This document shows positions 62,001 to 64,000 of a stretch of DNA of 64,000 nucleotides, piece by piece. The translations under genes and the position numbers were made by a program. Source of the stretch: Apus apus (Eukaryota > Chordata > Aves > Apodiformes > Apodidae); contig NC_067283.1 in NCBI RefSeq assembly GCF_020740795.1, forward strand, positions 42,893,659-42,957,658. Direction: 5' to 3'. Each line of letters begins with the position of its first letter. The stretch's first letter is position 1. The notes below the pieces were generated by a model. It did no database searches. It saw nothing but the letters and a program-made list of their open reading frames with translations, and was not told the DNA's origin.

Positions 62001-63051
62001 GTTTACTTAGAATCATAGAATGACAGAATATTAGGGGTTGGAAGGGACCTCTGGAGATCATCTAGTCCAACCTCCCTGCCAGAGCAGGTTTACCTATGGA
62101 AGGCCACACAGGAACACATTCAGATGGATTTTGAAAGTCTCTAGAGAAGGAGACTCTACAACCTCTCTGGGCAGCCTGTTCCAGTGCTCCATCACCCTCA
62201 CAGTAAAGAAGTTTCTCCTCATGTTGAGGTGGAACTTCCTATGTTCTAGCTTATATCCACTGTTCTTGTCCTGTTACTGGGCACCACAAAAAGGAGACTG
62301 GCCCCTGTCTGTCAGGAAGACTACTCAAATGCATTGTTGAGCTGGAGACTGAAACAGCAGTCTTCCAAATTTCTACTTAGTAGTTGTGCAGGTGAACAGG
62401 TTCAAATGTTGTGAATTTTTCAACAGCTTAAGGCAGTTGTCTTGTTCTTTTTCCTCCCAAGGCTTCCTAGGTTTTGGTAGGAGTCTGTGCTTGAGCTCTG
62501 TAGCACATGTATAAAGCCCAAAGGAGTGTAAGGCCATCTGTGGATATGAAGTATAGAAGGTCTGTGTGTTTGCAATAAATTAATTGACTTCATAGCTGAA
62601 AAATATTTGTATATGGAAAGCTCATGAACAATCCTTGTTAACTTTGTGTTCTGAACTTTGGAGCAGTGGATGTTACCTTCTTCACCTGTCACCTCACCGT
62701 GAAATCACAGTAGATTGGCCCAAGAATTACAGACACTTATGTTAAGTATACAGCAGATGGTGCTGCTAATTAGTGTGACACAATCTTGCAAGGCAGATAG
62801 TCTTTGTCTCTCCTTGCATGCATAAACCTGAGTGTATTAATTTGAAAAATCTAATCTTAGCTTGCAAATTGTTTTTTGGTTTTGTTAGCTAAGATTATGG
62901 TACCAGTCTTGTCAAGGGATGCTTGCTTTGAGCTGGACACTTCATCTTTCCAATCCCCTCTTCTTTTTCAATAAGGCTGCTTCACTGATCCACCCCAAAG
63001 AGATCCCTCCAGAGGCTATTCTGCTGGCTGTATATCTTGAATTACAGAATG
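32035..63051 (+). CDS. CNOT10: CNOT10, CCR4-NOT transcription complex subunit 10 (18 exons; 3' end outside the window)
   Basis: CNOT10 pairs with CNOT11 and docks on the N-terminal part of the CNOT1 scaffold in the cytoplasmic CCR4-NOT deadenylase, which shortens mRNA poly(A) tails (family knowledge). Joining 18 exons gives 693 codons plus one base with no frame break. The protein starts Met-Ala-Ala-Asp-Lys-Ala-Ala-Asp-Gln-Gly. It has TPR-like helical repeats at about residues 108-135, 296-322, 356-390, 535-560 and 645-675. An Asn-rich linker lies near residues 178-205, and a Ser/Gln/Asn-rich linker near 475-525. The start codon has G at -3 and G at +4. It matches human CNOT10 closely (744 residues as I recall); the last exon, about 50 residues ending in a Pro/Gln/Val-rich tail, is not found before base 64000. 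The exon 13 donor is GC rather than GT. Confidence 0.97.
32057..36964 (+). other. CNOT10: CNOT10 intron 1
   Basis: The intron is 4908 bp, running from donor GTGAGT to acceptor CCACTTTACAG. Its first 360 bases belong to the CpG island. The rest is AT-rich with no recognised repeat or RNA gene. Confidence 0.85.
36965..37056 (+). CDS. CNOT10: CNOT10 coding exon 2
   Basis: The exon is 92 bases and encodes residues 8-38: Asp-Gln-Gly-Thr-Glu-Lys-His-Glu, then [10 protein letters not shown], ending Ala-Phe-Leu. The donor is GTAAGA. The end is in phase 0. Confidence 0.94.
37451..38137. repeat. 5-bp target-site duplication flanking the LTR
   Basis: GCATC at 37451-37455 and GCATC at 38133-38137 directly flank the LTR ends. 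A 5-bp duplication is typical of ERVL-like (class III) elements. Class I elements usually make 4 bp and class II usually 6 bp. Confidence 0.85.
37456..38132 (-). mobile_element. Solo LTR of an endogenous retrovirus, minus orientation
   Basis: The 677-bp element has TG and CA ends on the minus strand (start TGTCCTGGTTTGAGCCAGGA, end CTGTGCCA) and a perfect 5-bp flanking duplication. A polyadenylation-type ATTAAA lies about 105-110 bp from its 3' end (plus-strand TTTAAT at 37560-37565), where a U5 region would begin. No gag, pol or env sequence is present, so the internal part was lost by LTR-LTR recombination. The start motif is of a kind common in bird LTRs. The ERVL assignment rests on the duplication length and is tentative. 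Confidence 0.85.
40518..40679 (+). CDS. CNOT10: CNOT10 coding exon 3
   Basis: The exon is 162 bases, residues 39-92, phase 0 at both ends. It starts [11 protein letters not shown] and ends Leu-Asn-Gln-Leu-Lys-Asn-Gln. The acceptor is CTTTCCAG and the donor GTAATG. Confidence 0.96.
41222..41372 (+). CDS. CNOT10: CNOT10 coding exon 4
   Basis: The exon is 151 bases after a T-rich acceptor. It encodes residues 93-142 plus one base and includes the TPR-like helix pair around [10 protein letters not shown] and Glu-Ala-Ile-Ser-Val-Gly-Glu-Lys. The donor is GTATGT. Confidence 0.96.
42321..42466 (+). CDS. CNOT10: CNOT10 coding exon 5
   Basis: The exon is 146 bases and completes codon 143 through residue 191. 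It encodes [11 protein letters not shown] and [12 protein letters not shown], then an Asn-rich linker. The donor is GTAACT. Confidence 0.96.
43370..43456 (+). CDS. CNOT10: CNOT10 coding exon 6
   Basis: The exon is 87 bases, residues 192-220, phase 0 at both ends, so its skipping would keep frame. It begins with the Asn/Ser/Lys-rich linker, the least conserved part of the family, and ends Ala-Lys-Ser-Lys-Ile-His-Gln. Confidence 0.94.
44178..44261 (+). CDS. CNOT10: CNOT10 coding exon 7
   Basis: The exon is 84 bases, residues 221-248, phase 0 at both ends. It reads [11 protein letters not shown]ough Met-Asn-Thr-Ala-Gly-Asn. The donor is GTAAGT. Confidence 0.95.
45252..45369 (+). CDS. CNOT10: CNOT10 coding exon 8
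   Basis: The exon is 118 bases, residues 249-287 plus one base. It reads [14 protein letters not shown]ough His-Pro-Gly-Phe-Met-Lys-Thr. The donor is GTAAAA. Confidence 0.96.
45370..47175 (+). other. CNOT10: CNOT10 intron 8
   Basis: The intron is 1806 bp of strongly AT-rich sequence with a GT/T-rich low-complexity patch near 46534-46577. I recognised no repeat family or RNA gene. Confidence 0.8.
47176..47325 (+). CDS. CNOT10: CNOT10 coding exon 9
   Basis: The exon is 150 bases and completes codon 288 through residue 337 plus one base. It carries a clear TPR: [10 protein letters not shown], then [10 protein letters not shown]. Donor GTGAGT; intron 9 is only 288 bp. Confidence 0.97.
47614..47816 (+). 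CDS. CNOT10: CNOT10 coding exon 10
   Basis: At 203 bases this is the longest coding exon found. It covers residues 338-405 and ends in phase 0. It holds a TPR around Leu-Tyr-Asn-Cys-Gly-Ile-Gln-Leu-Leu and Ala-Phe-Glu-Cys-Leu-Ile-Glu-Ala-Val, then [11 protein letters not shown]. The donor is GTAAGT at 47817. Confidence 0.97.
47817..51468 (+). other. CNOT10: CNOT10 intron 10
   Basis: The intron is 3652 bp. It contains a CR1 fragment at 49452-49636. Elsewhere it is AT-rich unique sequence with no recognised RNA gene. Confidence 0.85.
49452..49636 (+). mobile_element. CR1 LINE fragment, plus orientation
   Basis: The fragment has the CR1 3' signatures ACAGGTTGCCCAGGGAAG, GAGCAACCTGGTCTAGTGG and GGTTGGAACTAGATGATCTT, then CCAACCCAAACCATTCTATGA, ending in a short ATTCTATGA-type terminal unit (each given only in part). 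Only about 185 bp remain. It inserted in the same orientation as CNOT10 and has no coding capacity. Confidence 0.93.
51469..51590 (+). CDS. CNOT10: CNOT10 coding exon 11
   Basis: The exon is 122 bases, residues 406-445 plus two bases. It reads [14 protein letters not shown], then [13 protein letters not shown]. The acceptor is CTTTCAG and the donor GTAAGT. Confidence 0.96.
51591..52244 (+). other. CNOT10: CNOT10 intron 11
   Basis: The intron is 654 bp. About 100 bp after the donor it holds a perfect inverted repeat running into a 12-bp tandem repeat (51687-51735). Nothing else was recognised. Confidence 0.85.
51687..51735 (+). repeat. Inverted repeat joined to a 12-bp tandem repeat
   Basis: A perfect 13-bp inverted repeat (51687-51699 and 51701-51713, one-base loop) is followed without a gap by 2.8 copies of the 12-mer AATTCCACAATT (from 51702). 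The right arm of the hairpin is itself the first tandem unit, so the array probably grew by slippage at a hairpin. Confidence 0.9.
52245..52421 (+). CDS. CNOT10: CNOT10 coding exon 12
   Basis: The exon is 177 bases, completing Asn446 through residue 504 plus two bases. It reads [10 protein letters not shown], then [10 protein letters not shown], then a Gln/Asn/Ser/Glu-rich linker. Acceptor CTCTTTAAG, donor GTAAAC. Confidence 0.95.
52422..54195 (+). other. CNOT10: CNOT10 intron 12
   Basis: The intron is 1774 bp, AT-rich. It contains an A-run followed by an (AT)n microsatellite at about 52991-53013 and a short AAT repeat near 53705-53719. No mobile element was recognised. Confidence 0.8.
54196..54276 (+). 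CDS. CNOT10: CNOT10 coding exon 13 (NAGNAG acceptor, GC donor)
   Basis: The exon is 81 bases, residues 505-531 plus two bases. It encodes [11 protein letters not shown], Pro-Pro-Ser-Ser-Pro, then Lys-Gln-Glu-Leu-Glu-Asn-Leu. The acceptor is TTTTAGCAG, so the cut can fall after TAG (two Ser, as in the human protein I recall) or after CAG (one Ser fewer). The donor is AAG/GCAAGT. Only this GC donor joins in frame to exon 14, making Arg532 followed by Cys-Ser-Ile-Leu. The GT four bases downstream would give a stop codon soon after the junction. Confidence 0.93.
54277..58889 (+). other. CNOT10: CNOT10 intron 13 (GC-AG)
   Basis: The intron is 4613 bp, from GCAAGT to TTCCTTCCAG. Most is AT-rich. 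A segment at about 57.3-58.6 kb is less AT-rich and carries a 200-codon minus-strand open frame (57621-58223) with no recognised domain. A very long pyrimidine tract (about 58830-58889) precedes the acceptor. Confidence 0.85.
58830..58889 (+). repeat. Extended polypyrimidine tract before exon 14
   Basis: About 60 bases are almost all C or T: a C-rich block, then long T runs interrupted only by AATA, then the acceptor. This unusually strong acceptor context faces the GC donor of the same intron. Confidence 0.8.
58890..59003 (+). CDS. CNOT10: CNOT10 coding exon 14
   Basis: The exon is 114 bases and completes codon 532 through residue 569 plus two bases. It includes the TPR-like [10 protein letters not shown] and Ala-Leu-Asn-His-Ala-Asp-Lys-Leu-Leu. 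The donor is GTAAGT. Confidence 0.96.
59004..60558 (+). other. CNOT10: CNOT10 intron 14
   Basis: The intron is 1555 bp of mixed-composition unique sequence. Short open frames at 59.2-59.8 kb show no recognised domain. No mobile element was recognised. Confidence 0.8.
60559..60689 (+). CDS. CNOT10: CNOT10 coding exon 15
   Basis: The exon is 131 bases and completes Lys570 through residue 613 plus one base. It reads [11 protein letters not shown], then [11 protein letters not shown]. Its donor GTTAAT is weak at +3, +5 and +6, although AAG precedes it. Confidence 0.95.
60690..61374 (+). other. CNOT10: CNOT10 intron 15
   Basis: The intron is 685 bp, with a GT/T-rich low-complexity stretch near 60805-60890. 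No repeat family or RNA gene was recognised. Confidence 0.8.
61375..61410 (+). CDS. CNOT10: CNOT10 coding exon 16 (micro-exon)
   Basis: At 36 bases this is the shortest internal exon. It encodes [12 protein letters not shown] across shared codons. Because 36 is a multiple of 3, skipping would remove 12 residues without shifting frame. The next intron is only 106 bp. Confidence 0.94.
61517..61644 (+). CDS. CNOT10: CNOT10 coding exon 17
   Basis: The exon is 128 bases and completes Ser626 through residue 668. It carries the last clear TPR: [10 protein letters not shown], then [10 protein letters not shown]. The donor is GTATGA. Confidence 0.96.
61645..62975 (+). other. CNOT10: CNOT10 intron 17
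   Basis: The intron is 1331 bp and contains an antisense CR1 fragment at 62009-62305. The remainder is unique sequence with no RNA gene seen. Confidence 0.85.
62009..62305 (-). mobile_element. CR1 LINE fragment, minus orientation
   Basis: The plus strand begins AGAATCATAGAATGACAGAA, the reverse complement of the CR1 3' end, and continues with GGTTGGAAGGGACCTCTGGA, ATCTAGTCCAACCTCCCTGC, GGCAGCCTGTTCCAGTGCTC and GTAAAGAAGTTTCTCCTCAT. All are standard CR1 blocks. It is 5'-truncated, and a trace of the 8-bp terminal repeat is retained. Confidence 0.95.
62976..63051 (+). CDS. CNOT10: CNOT10 coding exon 18
   Basis: The exon is 76 bases, residues 669-693 plus one base. It reads [14 protein letters not shown], then Leu-Ala-Val-Tyr-Leu-Glu-Leu-Gln-Asn. 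The acceptor is AATAAG behind a C/T-rich stretch, and the donor is GTAAGG. Confidence 0.95.
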
Positions 63052-64000
63052 GTAAGGAATTGACTTTTGTTGCCAACAGTAAACCCCTTAATTTTACATG
63101 TAAGCTGCAATGTTGACTCTTTTTGACACTTTTTTTTCCTTGACATTTACAGCTAACCCCCATAGGCAAATAATAGAACAAGTTCTTAAGTTTGTAAATG
63201 TCTTGTCCACCTAGATTTGGGATACAAGGGGAGAAGAAGGGTGGTGGTCATCATTCCTAGGCTTTATATTGTGCCACTATTTGGAATGACAACCTCTAGG
63301 CTCTGTCTCCATTCTACATTGCTATGGATTTATGTATTCACACCTTAATTTCCATTGTTTATTGCCATCCTGTTCTTACATACACCTGACTTCCTAAACA
63401 TTCATCTTCCTAGCTGAAGACTTATACTTTGTCCAAAAATCAGCAGTCTTGGATAGACTCAGTGAAACTCTCAATGAGGTTTATAGTATAAAGAGAGCTT
63501 GAAAGGCTTTTCATTAAAAGACAACTGCAATTCAGGTTTCCCATAGCTGCCCTGTCAAGGCTTATGTAGCAAATACTGTAACAAAGCTTGTGATATTGAT
63601 AACTCTCTCTTCCAAAGTCCTTAATTTTGAAGGTTCACTGTGTTTGCACAGGCAAAGAAAACCTCCACCTAAAGGGAAACTGGTAAGATTGCACTTGAAT
63701 TCTGCAGTGTGAGCAGAATGGTGCAGCTGCTCCACTGAGGCTGTTGTGGTGTCAGACCTGTGCCCCTTTCAGCCTCAATACCCCAGCGTGTGCAGTCTGG
63801 TGTGCTGCTTCTCCTTCAGTTGTCTTGCACTGCAGGCAGGCAGAGGCTTGAGAATTTGTAGACAAATTGAGACTTCTACAAAGCTTTTCTGAGGAAGATG
63901 TTTCAAAGTTAGAATTCTGAAAACCCTTCTTTCTGCAACAAAATAGTAGGGAGCAGAAGAGAGCAGAAAGTGGGATTTATGTTTCTCACCTCCTTCTAAG
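63052..64000 (+). other. CNOT10: CNOT10 intron 18 (runs off the window)
   Basis: The expected last exon begins Gly-Asn-Thr-Gln-Leu-Ala-Leu-Gln and ends in a Pro/Gln/Val-rich tail. No such sequence appears before base 64000. A TTTACAG at about 63146-63152 looks like an acceptor, but what follows does not encode CNOT10. Confidence 0.8.

Noticed and set aside
63146-63200. Acceptor-like TTTACAG followed by an open stretch, considered as the last CNOT10 exon
   Set aside because: The translation does not match the known CNOT10 C-terminus (Gly-Asn-Thr-Gln-Leu-Ala-Leu and onward).
1-64000. CRISPR arrays, operons, phage, toxin-antitoxin or other prokaryotic defence systems
   Set aside because: The window is spliced vertebrate DNA with CR1 and LTR elements. 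No direct-repeat/spacer arrays or prokaryotic gene organisation were found.

Overview
The window is nuclear DNA from a vertebrate, almost certainly a bird. Two conserved vertebrate genes are split by GT-AG introns, and the interspersed repeats include three fragments of the avian LINE CR1 and one solo endogenous-retrovirus LTR. The two genes are the neighbours DYNC1LI1 and CNOT10, arranged head to head (diverging) as on human 3p22-p23. There is no sign of bacterial, plasmid or phage sequence, and I did not find a new multi-gene system.

Layout. Positions 1-7350 are the start of a large DYNC1LI1 intron on the minus strand. Positions 7351-7424 and 7721-7890 are DYNC1LI1 coding exons 2 and 1, lying in a CpG island of about 1 kb (7.4-8.36 kb). 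From about 8.4 to 31.3 kb is a 23 kb intergenic stretch with no recognisable gene. It holds one CR1 fragment, a four-copy 38-bp minisatellite, a run of 23 G and AT-rich unique DNA. A second CpG island (about 31.36-32.42 kb) contains the CNOT10 promoter and first coding exon. From 32035 to 63051 I could place 18 consecutive CNOT10 coding exons on the plus strand. They join without a frame break into 2080 coding bases (693 codons plus 1 base). The last exon, about 50 residues judging from human CNOT10 (744 residues as I recall), lies beyond base 64000.

Function. DYNC1LI1 encodes a light intermediate chain of cytoplasmic dynein 1. CNOT10 encodes a TPR-rich subunit of the CCR4-NOT mRNA deadenylase. 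Both look like housekeeping genes with TATA-less CpG-island promoters. Both islands carry a perfect YY1-type motif, and the CNOT10 island also has perfect CRE, NRF1 and ETS motifs.

The most interesting observations are modest: a CNOT10 intron that must use a GC-AG splice pair, a NAGNAG acceptor at the same exon, an apparently lineage-specific poly-Asn tract in DYNC1LI1, a (CTG)9/(CAG)9 repeat within an open frame continuous with the DYNC1LI1 start codon, a complete solo LTR with a 5-bp target-site duplication, and a minisatellite whose period rotates the reading frame. Exon boundaries were read by eye from splice signals, frame continuity and remembered protein sequence. Transcription starts and UTR limits cannot be fixed from sequence alone.
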